Shown: positions 34,313 through 44,707 of the stretch, piece by piece
How positions within the stretch are numbered: position 1 is the first letter of the stretch
Layout of the letters: each line of letters begins with the position of its first letter
From: Nymphaea colorata
Taxonomy: Eukaryota; Streptophyta; Magnoliopsida; Nymphaeales; Nymphaeaceae
Reading direction: 5' to 3'
Assembly (NCBI RefSeq): GCF_008831285.2
Contig: NC_045140.1
Location: 16,800,370-16,864,369 of the forward strand
Length of the DNA stretch: 64,000 bases
The notes under the pieces: generated by a model
The model's database searches: none
What the model was told of the DNA's origin: nothing
Seen by the model: only the letters and a program-made list of their open reading frames with translations
Translations under genes and position numbers: made by a program

Positions 34313-36490
34313 ATAAGTGCAACTAAGTCTTTTGTTGCACCGATTGCTAGTGAAAGCCATGAGTGCATATTTGACCGTCATCATTCTTCAGCGAAAAACG
34401 GCGCGCCGCTTGGAACCGCTGAATCGGGCACCACAAGAACGAAATAGTGAGCAAGGATCCGTGCTGGGTCGCACTTCACATATGTGGTTTCAGGATGTCA
34501 TTAGAGGGAAGGATTAATTTTCCATACACAATTTCATTTATAAGAAAACCAACCAAAGACATTCCCAGGAGAGTTGGTCCACAAGATGGGCAAGAACATG
34601 GCAGGTGGTAGGCAGGGCGGAGAGAGGATTTTTTTTTTTAGGGTCAAGCCAAGATTTGCGGGTCGGGCTAAGAGGAGCGATCGGTCGGGCCAAACTAAAA
34701 AAAATTGATTTTTTCAATGTAAAAAAACATATTTCTTGGGCTCACCCGGGCTATGGCCGAGGCTGCCAACTAAAGAAGAATTGGGATGAATTGAGATGCT
34801 ATATGAAAAAGTGTAGTTCCCGGCAACTTTTTCCTTTGTTTTGAAACTAGATACTCTTTCGCATTATTCAGCCTTACAGGAACTCCATAAATGCTTGAGA
34901 AATGCACAAGACTTAATTCAGCAAATTAAAAAAAAAAATGAACTCCTAAAACAAAATCACGCTTCTTTATAAAAAGAAGCCATCAAATTTTGATTAGTAT
35001 GTTAAAGGTGCAGCTGCTACAGGCACAGTCTCTCATTATTGACATTTCTTTCAGAACGTCACGGGGAACGCTTTTTGATCAACCTGAACGGCTGAACACA
35101 AAGCAGCTAGAACCATTAAAACCGACATCATTTGGAAAATAATCATGCAATTTGCATGAAGTTAATTTGTTCTTCTTGAAGATTTTCAAGCTGGCATAGG
35201 AAAAAGTAAAGAAAGGCAAAATTTTACGTAAATTGTAGGCCAAACGCCTAAAACCCTGATCAAGGGAGACACGGTTTAATGTTTGCCCAACTTTATGTAC
35301 ATCGTTGATTCGAATAGGTACAAAAGTAGGGTAGCTAACATCATTTTGTTCCCTAGCTATGTTATAAAACGGACACACGAACACCTCTTTCGAAAAGTTA
35401 AGGGGTTATTTGGGAAATAAAATACTTTGTAATTGTTCCATGAACTTGCCCTAACGATTGAGACAAATTCATCAACACCTAGTTCCAGCCTTTCATGAAT
35501 TTGCCCTAAGCTTTGAGATTGATTTATACAATAATCACATAGTGTTTCTAGTGCCAAACAATCTCTAAGGGGAGAATTAGGACGACACCCCCATCGTTTT
35601 GTGAAAATTTAGTTTTGAAAACCAAGCTTCAGTTTGAAAAATTCTGTTTTGTACAGGGCCACGTATCTAAAACCCGTTCTTTATGAATAATTTGAGGGAG
35701 GTCGGGTGTTTCACTCTACTTAATTTACAGAACCAGATTTTATGTTTAATGGCACTGGAACTCAAAAAACTGATTTTAGATGCATGTTTTAGAGGATCGA
35801 ATTGGAGTTCATTGTTTTAAGCTTGAATATTAAAATTTTTAGGTTACCATGCTGTGAAATGCATTTGAAAATACTTACTGTTGGGATGCAAATGACATTT
35901 GAGTTGCATTATATCTATTTCAGATCCTTCTTATTGCTGGGATCTTAATTTTCATTATAAATATTCATTGTAAAGGCTGTGTCTTACGTAATGGGTGTCG
36001 TTTCTCTGTGTCGGAAACCAGGAACAGGCTAGCTCCTCTAAAAACGTCAAATAATTGATGAATAAGAATAAACTTTCATGCACCTTTTCTGGTTTTTCTG
36101 GTCAGAACAAAGCATAAAGTAAGCCATTACATTCTGGCAGAGCTATGTATCTTTCATGCCTTTGGAAAAATGCGTCCTTCTCATGATTATCTATGACTAA
36201 AGGCGAACTTCAGAAAAATAATGATAATGACGAAGAAAATTGCATCTCAGCTCTTAGTTTAATATAAAAATATATATCGAAGGTATGATTAAGAAACGAC
36301 CCCACAGGATCCTCATGTCGGATCCTTAAGAAGATCAAGGTTCCCTGAATCCGATGCGTGGTCAAAGCTTATTAATAGAGGTCCAACCATTAATTTTCAT
36401 TTCTGGGAGATTTGGGTTTTGTAATTTAATGGCGGCTAGTTTAATGTGATCAACCATCAGTAGTAGAGTGTGATACATTCAGCCTCCTGT
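34313..36490 (-). repeat. Left outer arm of the inverted block
   Basis: This segment read on the minus strand matches 50370-52285 along nearly its full length. Anchors include AAGCCATGAGTGCA, CCGTGCTGGGTCGCACTTCA, TTTTCCATACACAATTTC, ACAAAGCAGCTAGAACC and GATCCTGTGGGGTCGTTTCT. Differences are scattered substitutions and small indels, so the two arms are old enough to have diverged. Part of it (about 35.4-36.45 kb) also matches 39.5-40.7 kb. No protein-coding gene is recognised in the arm. Confidence 0.85.
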
Positions 36491-36529
36491 TCCTCGTATG
36501 TTATTATGATCACCACACATGCACGTCGG

Positions 36530-37300
36530 GGTCTACATATTATGACCCACGAGACATGCTAAGGAAGAAATAGAGCATGGAAAGGAGAAAGGAAAAAACC
36601 ACGACAGGCAGGACCAATGAAGCCTTTTCCCGACCCGCATAAACATTTTTCTGCACATGGCACTCAGCCATCTACAGACGTAGCGTGAGATCGAGCTTTG
36701 GCTCATTGCAAGGAAAAGCAGGAGCGTCGTCTTTGATTTCAACAAGGCCTGGGGCATTGTTTCTCTTCCTCGAAGATGGTTCCCCTGGAGGGACCTCCCT
36801 GTACTTTGCCACTATCTCCATGTACTTCCTCTGCGAGGGTAGGAAGTTTGCATAATCATCTGCATGGTCTCTCTTGAGGGCAGTTGGGCACTTGAGAGGG
36901 GCGTCGGGCGTAGTTGGGGCGACCGAGTTGAGGTGCAGCTTCTTTGCTTCTGACCTCTCCCTCTTGTGAGCATTCTGGTGACCACCCAAGGCTTGATAAC
37001 TCAAGAATTTCTTATAGCAGAACTGACAAAGAAACTCCGTCTGCTCTATGGTTGTTCCACTCTTCTCCTTGCGTCAATCAACCGAGGTTCCTTCCAGACC
37101 TATGGTTTCAGGTGGTGGAAATTTATAGACCCAAACAGGAATATGTTAACTCCACAAAATGCGATTGACAATTTTTCATAGAAAACTGTAAGTTTTAGTT
37201 TACGGGACATTAAGAATATTATAATGGATTGCCCATGCGCCTTTTGGTTGAATAGGTAAGGCGGTTCACGCATTCATAAAGTATTTACTAAATACATTAA
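36530..37300 (-). other. Zinc-finger repeat unit Z1 (promoter, gene remnant and 3' UTR)
   Basis: The unit includes a 3' UTR (36530-36671) that matches 44153-44247 and 47083-47215, the coding remnant, and an upstream region (37050-37300) that matches 41200-41321 plus 43569-43690. The upstream match is continuous here but is split by the Harbinger-like element in the other copy, which gives the empty site. Strings such as GTCAATCGCATTTTGTG and TCTATAAATTTCCACCA mark the homology. Confidence 0.75.
36672..37049 (-). pseudogene. C2H2 zinc-finger/EAR-type repressor gene copy Z1, start codon lost
   Basis: Single-finger C2H2 repressors bind DNA through a QALGGH finger and recruit TOPLESS through an EAR motif. 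This copy reads [10 protein letters not shown], then [20 protein letters not shown], so both Cys and both His ligands are present. It ends [10 protein letters not shown], an intact LxLxL EAR motif. The sequence aligned with the Z2 start reads ATA at 37047-37049. A deletion of roughly 36-40 bp has removed both ATGs seen in Z2, and an in-frame TGA lies upstream, so no normal start remains. An in-frame internal deletion of about 17 codons follows the finger. It would be functional only with another start. Confidence 0.75.
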
Positions 37301-37475
37301 CATTTCCTCTTTGAACACTAGACCACCATTAACATTTCCTCTTTGGTGAATCGCCTTTCTTATTCTTAATCAGGCTCAAAACGATAGGGTGCATCACAGC
37401 TAATCAACATTCATGCTGCACCAGGAATGAAATGAAGCATGGCCAAATAGATGGATTGCGATCGTAAACCAAGCG

Positions 37476-37840
37476 GGGTCAGCAAATGGCTTCAAAAGTA
37501 TCCCATGGAAATCATAGATCAGGGCAAGGAAACGGAGGAAGAAGATGTTGGGGGGAATGAAACAAGTGATGGGCAAGAAAGTGAAGATATCTATGTGTGT
37601 GGGTCAGCAAACGGCTTCAAAAGTATCACATGGAAATCATGGATCAGGGCGAGAAAATGGAGGAAGAAGATGTTGGGGGGAATAAAACAAGTGATGGGCA
37701 AGAAAGTGAAGATATCAATGTGTGTGGGTCAGCAAATGGTTTCAAAAGTATCTCATGGAAATCATGGATCAGGGTGAGGAAATGGAGGAAGAAGATGTTA
37801 GGGAGAATGAAACAAGTGATGGGCCAGAAAGTGATTGTGA
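37476..37840 (+). repeat. Minisatellite, 125-bp unit, 3 copies
   Basis: GGGTCAGCAAATGGCTTCAA or a near match begins at 37476, 37601 and 37726. Copies differ by a few percent. The unit is not a multiple of three, so the open frames that run through it change frame at each unit and encode no repeat protein. One frame per unit is acidic (EEEDVGGN, SDGQESED), which may be accidental. The array ends exactly where the direct duplication with 48239 begins. Confidence 0.95.
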
Positions 37841-37842
37841 AA

Positions 37843-39490
37843 TACCAGCTTGATCACATCCTTTATTTTAAGAAAAACTACAATATTTTCGTAATGGTCT
37901 TTATGCTAATATGAGCTGTCAATATTTTTTTACCAGATTTATCAGTGTCGACCATTGTCACGAAAAATATGTTTTTTTAAATAAAAACCGTCTTTACATG
38001 TCAAAAGTAGGGTTGTGAAAAAAAAAAAACAATATGACCCTTTTTTTTGAAAAAGACGCCAAACGGAAAAAACTCTAAAAAATTGCAAAAAGCTGCAAAT
38101 TATTTTTTTCCATATTCTTTGGCATCATTTATTACTTCATTTTATTTTCATGTTTTTTGAATTTAATGTCTAGGATTTATGTTTAAATTTTTTAGAAAGT
38201 TTTTGAGATTTTGACCACAAAAACAATTTTGTGCTATTATATCCAAGAAAAATTAAAAATTGTCGTTTAAAACCCATAAATGATATTTGTCATAATTTGG
38301 ATCGGATATCTGATCAAACTATTCAGAAAAAATTACGTATGAAAAAAAAAATTAATATCCAATCAAAAAATCAGTTTGAATTCAAATTTAAGAAATGACA
38401 TCTGACCATATTTACATTAGATTTAATTTTAAATGAATATCGTAAATCTCATACTCTTAAATTTGGAAAATCAGTTACATTCGGTTCAAAATTTAGGGTG
38501 CAAATTCAGATACGTATGTAAAAATCAGATTACAATATGATTTAAATTTGGATTCAGATTGACTTTTCTTTGTTCATTTTCGAATATGAACCCAAATAGA
38601 TGAAATATCCAAAAAATCAGATATGGTTAAGGGAAACATCCAATTCAAATTTGATCCATTAACATCCTTAGATATTTGTGACAACAGCATCATGTTATCT
38701 CCAAATGCTTCACAATTGGTTGACATTTTGTAATTTTCCATTATTTGTTAAGGCTATAAGCCTAAAGCTTCTGGTTAAAAAAGTCAAAATCCAGATAAAC
38801 TTAGCTCTTTAGTCTTTAGATTATATTGTTTAAGCTAATCTCAAGCCTGACAAACCTATTAAACAAATCCAATAGGATTTTATTTCAATGTTGGTTCCAT
38901 TCACATTTTCGATCCAAAAGAAATGTTCTTCCATAACCTTTGAGATAGAAAACGGTGATGAGTCTGCCTAACGATTGCTAGCTATAAAATTTTAAATTTT
39001 GAATGGGCATTGTGGATGTCAATGGATCATATTCAAATCAGACCATATTCATGTTTTTGGATATTAAAATGTCGGATTCGAATATGAACCAACAAAAGTC
39101 ATATCCAAATCTGAATCTGAAATCCAATTTTATAATCCGAATTTAATCTGAATCCAATTTTTATATTCATATCCAAATCCAAATCCCAATTTTAAACAAA
39201 TCTGACATATTTTCAAAATATAAAAGTACTGGATATAGGATAACTATTATAATTAATCTGATCAGAACCTGAACCCAATCAAATAATCAGAATCCTATTG
39301 GTTGTCATTTCTTATATCTAAATTAAATCCAAATTCTTAAATGAATTATCAAATTTCTTTTCACATCCGAATTTCGAAACGATTTGATCCAAATCGAATA
39401 TATTGACATCTCTTATACACAGCAATATGTAAATGAGAAAAATTACCTCAAAAGATCAATATGAAAAATAAGTAATTTTGTGTAATTATA
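37843..39490 (+). repeat. AT-rich segmental duplication, copy 1 (partner 48239-50240)
   Basis: Starting at AAATACCAGCTTGATCA, the segment matches 48239 onward in direct orientation through to the start of the arm-like sequence. Copy 1 lacks an internal stretch of about 340 bp that copy 2 has at about 49092-49428. The interior is full of AATCC, GAATCTG and TTTGGAT motifs and contains nested stretches bounded by GATGTCAATGGATC and its inverse, the style of hAT-type MITEs. No coding capacity. Confidence 0.9.
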
Positions 39491-40720
39491 TATTGGCAAT
39501 TGTCCAGGCAGCACCTACACCTGCTCCGGCCCCTGAACCCAACCCTAATTTTTTAACCTTATACAATAGTCTCTCAGCTCAACCAAAATTAGTTCGTTGG
39601 AAGGAAGAGAAGGCTGAATGTATCATACTCTATTGATACTTTATCCCATTAAACACCATGTACATAAACTGCCAGCCTTCAAGAAATTGCAAAGCCCAAA
39701 GCTCCCAGAAAGGAAAATTAATGGTTGAACCTCTATTAATAAGCTTTGACCACGCATCGGATTTAGGGAATCTTAATCAGACCTTCGATGTGTTTTTTTT
39801 ATATTATACTAGTAGCTGTGATGCAATTTTTTTCTTTATTATTATTATTATTATTATTTTTCTGAAGGTCTCCTTAGTCATAGATAATCATGAGAAGGAC
39901 GCATTTTTCCAAAGGCATGAAAGATGCATGGCTCCGCCAGAATGTTATGGCTTACTTTATGCTTTGTTCTGACCAGAAAAGGTGCGTGGAAATTTATTCT
40001 TATTCATCAATTATTGAGGTATTCTAGCGGAGCTAGCCTTTTCCTGGTTTCCGACACAGAGAAACGACACCCAGGACGTAAGACACGGCCTTTACAATGA
40101 ATATTTTTTTAAAATGAAAATCAATATCCCAACAACAGGAAGGATCTGAAATAGATATAATGCACTCAAATGTCATTTGCATCCCAACAGCAAGTGTTTT
40201 TCAAATGCATTTGCACAGCATGGTAAACTAAAAGCTTTAATATTCGATCTTAAAACAATCACGATCCTTTATTTTTCATATTCAATATTTTACTAGTTAG
40301 AGGGTGTACAGACGAGACCCCAAAACTAGGTTTTGGATGTAAAACATGCATCTAAAACCAGTTTTTTGAGTGTTCCTGTGCCACTAAACATAAAACCCGG
40401 TTCTATAATTTAAAGAGAGTGAAACACCCGACCTCCCTCAAATTATTCATAAAGAACAGGTTTTAGATATGTGGTCGTGTACAAAACAAAATTTTGCAAA
40501 CTGATTATAAAGCTTGGTTTTCAAAACTATTTTTTCACAAAACGATCTCCAAATGTCCCCTTAGAGACTGTATTGTTGCATAAATCAATCTCAAAGATTA
40601 GGATACATTCTTAAAAACTAGGTGTTTAAGAATTTGTCTCAATCTTTAGGGCAGGTTCATGGAATAATTACAAAGTGTTTTATTTGCCAAATGACCCCTT
40701 AACTGTTCAAAAGAGGTGGC
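39490..40720 (+). repeat. Third, partial copy of the outer arm (direct to right arm, inverted to left arm)
   Basis: From GGCAATTGTCCAGG through GGATTTAGGGAATC, AGAGGGTGTACAGACG and GACCCCTTAACTGTTC, this stretch parallels 50240-51150. It is also inverted relative to about 35.4-36.45 kb. It keeps about 400 bp (39.9-40.3 kb) that the right arm has lost, but lacks a 45-bp piece containing GATCCTGTGGGGTCG that both outer arms retain. It stops at about 40720, so it does not include the rest of the arm. Confidence 0.85.
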
Positions 40721-41321
40721 TAGGTTTGGTTTTAAACTACATCGGCTCGGCTTTCCCCTCTGTCTCTCTCGCTAGAGAAGGTGGGTAGTCGTTCATTCGC
40801 CTCTTGGGCCTCCTGGAGTGTTGCTTTCAGACCACCACAAAACCGCGGAGAGAGATCAATTCTATTCATCCTTCAACCAATCCAACTAGAATCGCTTAAT
40901 CAGTTTATTCGCTATATTATCAACAAGCAGACCGAATCTTTTAAACTTCTGATTTTGATAACATGGATTTGCCACATCCCTCAACAACAACGGTGTGATT
41001 TGGTTCATAACTGAAAGCACATGGACAATGGTCGGTCCCAACGTTCTTTGCAGATAAATGTTGTTCATGCATACACTATATAGGTGGTTGGATTCCAACA
41101 CTGGGCCATCATGCATTGCTGGCACTACTGAGCCTTGAGCCTTAATCCACCGTGGTAGTCTTAGCCACGGTTCAAACGGTAAATACATTTCACTTATTCA
41201 ACCCTCTCACTTTACTCTGAACCAAAAGGTGCATGGGCAATCCATTATAATATTGTAATTGTCGCATAAAGTAAAACTTATAGTTTTCTATACGAAATTG
41301 TCAATCGCATTTTGTGCTTAA
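40721..41321. other. Foldback-end copy and distal promoter of zinc-finger copy Z2
   Basis: GGTGGGTAGTCGTTCATTCG at 40779, with the roughly 80 bp that follow, matches the outer end of the foldback at 45151. From about 41200 the sequence (AATCCATTATAATATTG, GTCAATCGCATTTTGTG) matches the upstream region of Z1 in inverse orientation. It is the distal half of the Z2 promoter, cut from the rest by the inserted element. No gene. Confidence 0.6.
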
Positions 41322-41895
41322 GGCCCCGTTTGATAGGCGGGGAAAAATGAGAGAAGAGAGAAAAAACGGTACGGGCGGGTGAAATTTCACCCGCCCCACC
41401 AAAAACGCATCAAACGGGGTGAATTTCACCCCGTTTAATGCAAAAGAGAGCGGGTGAAATTCCACCCGCTCGAAAGTCCGAGCTCGCACCTCGGACTTTC
41501 GAGCGGGTGGAATTTCACCCGCTCGACACCCTCTCCTCCCGTCGTATTTCACCCTTTTCCTTCTCTGCAGCTGCTCCTCCCTGACAAAGAAACTTCTCAC
41601 CGTCTTCTCACCGTCGCACCAAAGGCCTTTCTCAACGTCGTTGCTCCGCCATTTCTGCTCCGCTCTTCTGCCGATTCGCCAACGCCACAGTCGCCTCTCA
41701 TGTAAGGGTTTCTCTTGCTCTCGATGTGTCCCTTTTTCAAAAACGCCCAATTTGTTTTTCTCTGTCTCTCTCTTGCAATCGGTTCCAGATGGTTCCTCTC
41801 TATCCTTCGTGATCGAGGAGGACCAACAATGGAAACCAGGCCTTTCAGAGAGCCATCGCTATGCTTCAGTGAGCAAATGTCGTTAAGTCGCCTAC

Positions 41896-41897
<2 letters not shown>

Positions 41898-41930
<33 letters not shown>
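41898..41930 (+). repeat. (CT)n microsatellite inside the Harbinger-like element
   Basis: A perfect dinucleotide run of about 16 units, part of the element's internal sequence. Confidence 0.95.
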
Positions 41931-41932
<2 letters not shown>

Positions 41933-42285
41933 GGTCGCTCCTTTCTCTCTCGCTATCTGTGTATATGTGTGTGTGCAGTATTTGGTGGCATGATAACTGT
42001 CTTATATCATCAACAATTTGTTTAGGTCTGCTTCCCTTGTGGAGTTCATCATCTCCACCGGCACCTTGCTTCTTGAAAAGGGACATTTTTAAGCTGTTTT
42101 CCCTAAAATTCTTTTCCTTCCAACTTCTTTTTGGGATAACCTTTATGATTATGATTATGATCCAGTACCATGCGAGGCACTTGTCTATGTTCGGCTCCTT
42201 ATTAAATTCCTAGGATCTTGCAGTGCATGTGGCAATCTTGACAGAAGTCACCTTATTTGAAATTTCTGCGTACAGCTCCTGCTTA

Positions 42286-42420
42286 GAAACCTGATGCGAA
42301 GGCGCAAGCCTTGAAAGCAGCAAACAAAGTGAAGTCAGGGCAAATAAAAAGAAGATTAAGGCAGCTGTTAGGACAAAAAAGCGCAGGCTTGAAGATGCCA
42401 AGTTGATTCATTTGCAGGGT
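42286..42420 (+). pseudogene. Fragment resembling ribosomal protein uL23 (RPL23A)
   Basis: After a plausible 3' splice site (CTGCTTAG), one frame reads KPDAKAQALKAANKVKSGQI, close to the N-terminal region of plant RPL23A. A second frame downstream reads ANKKKIKAAV, like the KKKIKDAV stretch near the C-terminus of the same protein. The pieces are adjacent and out of frame, so this is at best a rearranged, non-functional fragment. It lies inside the Harbinger-like element. The lysine-rich composition makes chance similarity possible. Confidence 0.35.
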
Positions 42421-42766
42421 TTTCTCTTTCATTAATTCAACCTTGAGAAACAAGCTGATCAGTTAATCCTCTTGTCTTATCTTCAAAACGATGTCTCGTT
42501 TTGATTTTAAAGATCTTTTAGGCTGCTTATGTATCAGGAAATGGTTTTTTTCCACTTTCCAGTGCTCTGTTTTGTCACTTTAAAGTTAATCTTACCTTGA
42601 AACATATGTGATTCGACATTCAATTTTTCTGCAACTTTTTATGTACTTTTTTGTCTATGTCATGCTTTTTTTTGCCAAGCAAACATATGTCAAACATATG
42701 TCACCATTTGTATATGTGTTCTATATTTTTTACTTGCTTTACTGACCATAACTTCATGGCGATGCA

Positions 42767-42854
42767 GCAGGCATGGCTGGCACTTGGGGACATGCCCAAG
42801 GAGCAAGCCAGGGAAGAGTTCATCAATCTCCTGACCTCTTTGTTGCCGGAATAG
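42767..42854 (+). pseudogene. Fragment resembling the end of an acyl-CoA-binding domain
   Basis: After a plausible 3' splice site (GCGATGCAG), the frame reads QAWLALGDMPKEQAREEFIN, then LLTSLLPE and a stop. The pattern W-x-x-LG-x-MP-x-E-x-A with a following amphipathic helix is seen at the end of acyl-CoA-binding domains. Only about 29 codons are present, with no upstream domain. It is probably a captured exon inside the Harbinger-like element; the family call is tentative. Confidence 0.3.
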
Positions 42855-43343
42855 AGAGATTGGTTTGATAAGAATTAAGATTTGGCGTGCTTCGATGGAG
42901 ACCGTGGAGAGGTGGGGAGGATCATGAAGAGGTTTCACAGCAAGGGAGTGCACTTTATGGCTAAGATGTAGAGTTTGGTTGTTGAATTTTTAGGCTGTTC
43001 TGGTTTCATGGCCGACCATATGCTGTTATTTGGTAGTATTGTACACAAAGTGATAATTTATTGGTAAACATATGTTGGTCGTATCTTATTGAACCTTGGG
43101 TTTTATGAATGCATCAAGTTCTGAATCGCTCTATATTCAAATTAAGGTTTTTGTTGATTATGCGTTCGTTCTGGATATGTTTAACTAAATTAATGGTGTG
43201 ATCGATGAGTTGGAAGAGGGACTTTCTGAGGAACCTTGATGTATTGGTCTTGAATGCCAGACAACAAAGAACAACCTTTTGATGCCTTCCTTTGTGATCT
43301 CCCAAGTCAGATTTGGAGAGGAGAAGACACAACAAAAACAATA

Positions 43344-43465
43344 TTTACCATGTTAAATTCTTCATGTGCATCAAACATGGTTAAATTTACCATGTTAAAT
43401 TCTTCCTGTGCATCAAACAGGATTAAATTTACCACGGTAAATTCTTCTCGCCCATCAAACAAGGC
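43344..43465 (+). repeat. Subterminal tandem repeat, 42-bp unit, about 3 copies
   Basis: TTTACCATGTTAAATTCTTC begins at 43344 and 43386, with a diverged third copy at 43428. Each unit contains GCATCAAACA or CCATCAAACA, echoing the element's terminal ATCAAACGGGCCC, so the array probably grew from the terminus. Such subterminal repeats often serve as transposase-binding sites. Confidence 0.85.
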
Positions 43466-43691
43466 CTCAAATTGGAAGAGGGAGAAATTTCATCCTGTAA
43501 ATTTTTCCAGAAAAATTTACCATGGTAAATTTACCGCGTTAAATTTCACCCGCCCATCAAACGGGCCCTAAGAGTTAAGATATTCCTCTTTGGGTCTATA
43601 AATTTCCACCAACTGAAACCATAGGTCCTATTTGGAAAGTTTCTGCCTGCGAACCTTGGTTGATTGACAAAAGGAGAAGAGTGGGACAACC

Positions 43692-44152
43692 ATGGCGGTA
43701 ATGGCGACTCCAAAACCTGATAACTATCTGGAGCCGAAGGAGTTTCTTTGTCAGTTCTGCTATAAGAAATTCCTGACTTATCAAGCCTTGGGTGGTGACC
43801 TGAATGCTCACAAGAAGGAGCGGTCAGAAGCAAAGAAGCTGCAAGAGCAAAATGGTTACCCCTACCCCTTTGTCTTCAGCCATTCCTTCTACGTCAACTC
43901 GCTCGCCCCAACTACGCCCAATGCCCCTCTCAAGGGCCCAACTGCCATCAAGAGAGACCATGCAGATGATTATGCAAACTTCATGGTCTGGCAGAGTTAG
44001 ACAGGGAGATATTGGCAAAGTACAGGGAGGTTCCTCTTGGGGAACCATCTTCTAGGAAGAGAAACAATGCCCCAGGTCTTGTTGAAATCAGAGATGACAC
44101 TCTAGCTTTTCCTTGCAAGGAGCCAAAGCTCGGCCTCACGCTACGTCTGTAG
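43692..44152 (+). pseudogene. C2H2 zinc-finger/EAR-type repressor gene copy Z2, frameshifted
   Basis: This is the most complete copy. It starts MAVMATPKPDNYLEPKEF, with the finger CQFCYKKF followed by QALGGDLNAHKKER. The first zinc-binding His is replaced by Asp, so the finger should not fold normally. A one-base deletion near 43997, relative to Z3, puts a TAG in frame after about 102 codons. In the shifted frame the remainder reads [20 protein letters not shown] and ends KEPKLGLTLRL, where the EAR motif has lost its first acidic residue. Its promoter is split by the 2.2-kb element just upstream. Even a truncated product would lack the repression motif. Confidence 0.8.
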
Positions 44153-44257
44153 ATGGCTAAGTGCCATGTGCAGAAAAATGTTTTTGCGGGTTGGAAAAAA
44201 GCTTCATTGGTCCTACCTATCGTGGTTTTTCTCATTCTCCTTTCCTATCGCTCCTAC

Positions 44258-44707
44258 CTGTCTTTGGTCAAGCTTTGGCTCCTTGCGAGGAAAAGCAAAG
44301 CGTCATCTCTGATTTCAACAAGTCCTGGGGCATTGTTTCTCTTCCTAAAAGACGGTTCCCCAAGAGGAAACTCTCAGTACTTTGCCACTATCTCCCTGTA
44401 CTTCCTCTGCCAGACCAGGAAGCTTGCATAATCATCTGCATGGTCTCTCTTGAGGGCAGTTGGGGCCCTTGAGAGGGGCGTTGGGCGTAGTTGGGGCGAG
44501 CGAGTTGAGGTAGAAGGAATGGTTGAAGATGAAGGGGTAGGGGTAACCATTTTGCTTTTACAGCTTCTTTTCTTCTGACCTCTCTTTCTTGTGAGCATTC
44601 TGGTGACCACCCAAGGCTTGATAAATCAGGAATTTCTTATAGCAGAACTAACAAAGAAACTACGGCTTTGGATAGTTATCAGGCTTTAGAGTCGCCATTA
44701 CCACCAT
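44258..44707 (-). pseudogene. C2H2 zinc-finger/EAR-type repressor gene copy Z3, nonsense mutations and 3' truncation
   Basis: Read on the minus strand the copy starts MVVMATLKPDNYPKP and then meets TAG. A second TAG stands where the other copies have the CAG codon between the two finger cysteines. The finger helix reads [20 protein letters not shown] with both His present, followed by TAA. Another TGA occurs in the KYREV region. The copy stops at EPKLD, just inside the EAR-coding sequence, where it meets the 3' UTR of Z2 tail to tail. Clearly dead. Confidence 0.85.

Larger units (their letters stand above)
41322..43568. mobile_element. Non-autonomous PIF/Harbinger-like element carrying host-gene-like fragments
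   Basis: The 2247-bp element starts GGCCCCGTTTGAT and ends ATCAAACGGGCCC, inverted ends of 13 bp with one mismatch. It is flanked on both sides by TAA, the 3-bp TWA duplication of PIF/Harbinger elements. Outside the ends, the flanking sequence is continuous in the sister copy at 37.1-37.2 kb, confirming an insertion. Subterminal regions are packed with palindromes (GGCGGGTGAAATTTCACC and variants) and 42-bp tandem repeats. No transposase is recognisable. The interior has exon-like pieces resembling ribosomal protein uL23 and an acyl-CoA-binding-type helix. Confidence 0.85.

Noticed and set aside
37451-37914. Long open frames through the 125-bp minisatellite as a repeat protein
   Set aside because: The unit length is not a multiple of three, so the frame differs in each unit and no repeated peptide is encoded.
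37843-39490. The AT-rich duplicated segment as a CRISPR-like or centromeric satellite array
   Set aside because: The AATCC/GAATCTG motifs are irregularly spaced with no constant unit or spacer. The segment is a duplicated stretch of decayed repeats in a plant nuclear genome.
43254-43571. Repetitive peptide with the motif MLNSSCASN as a gene
   Set aside because: It is the translation of the 42-bp subterminal repeats of the Harbinger-like element.
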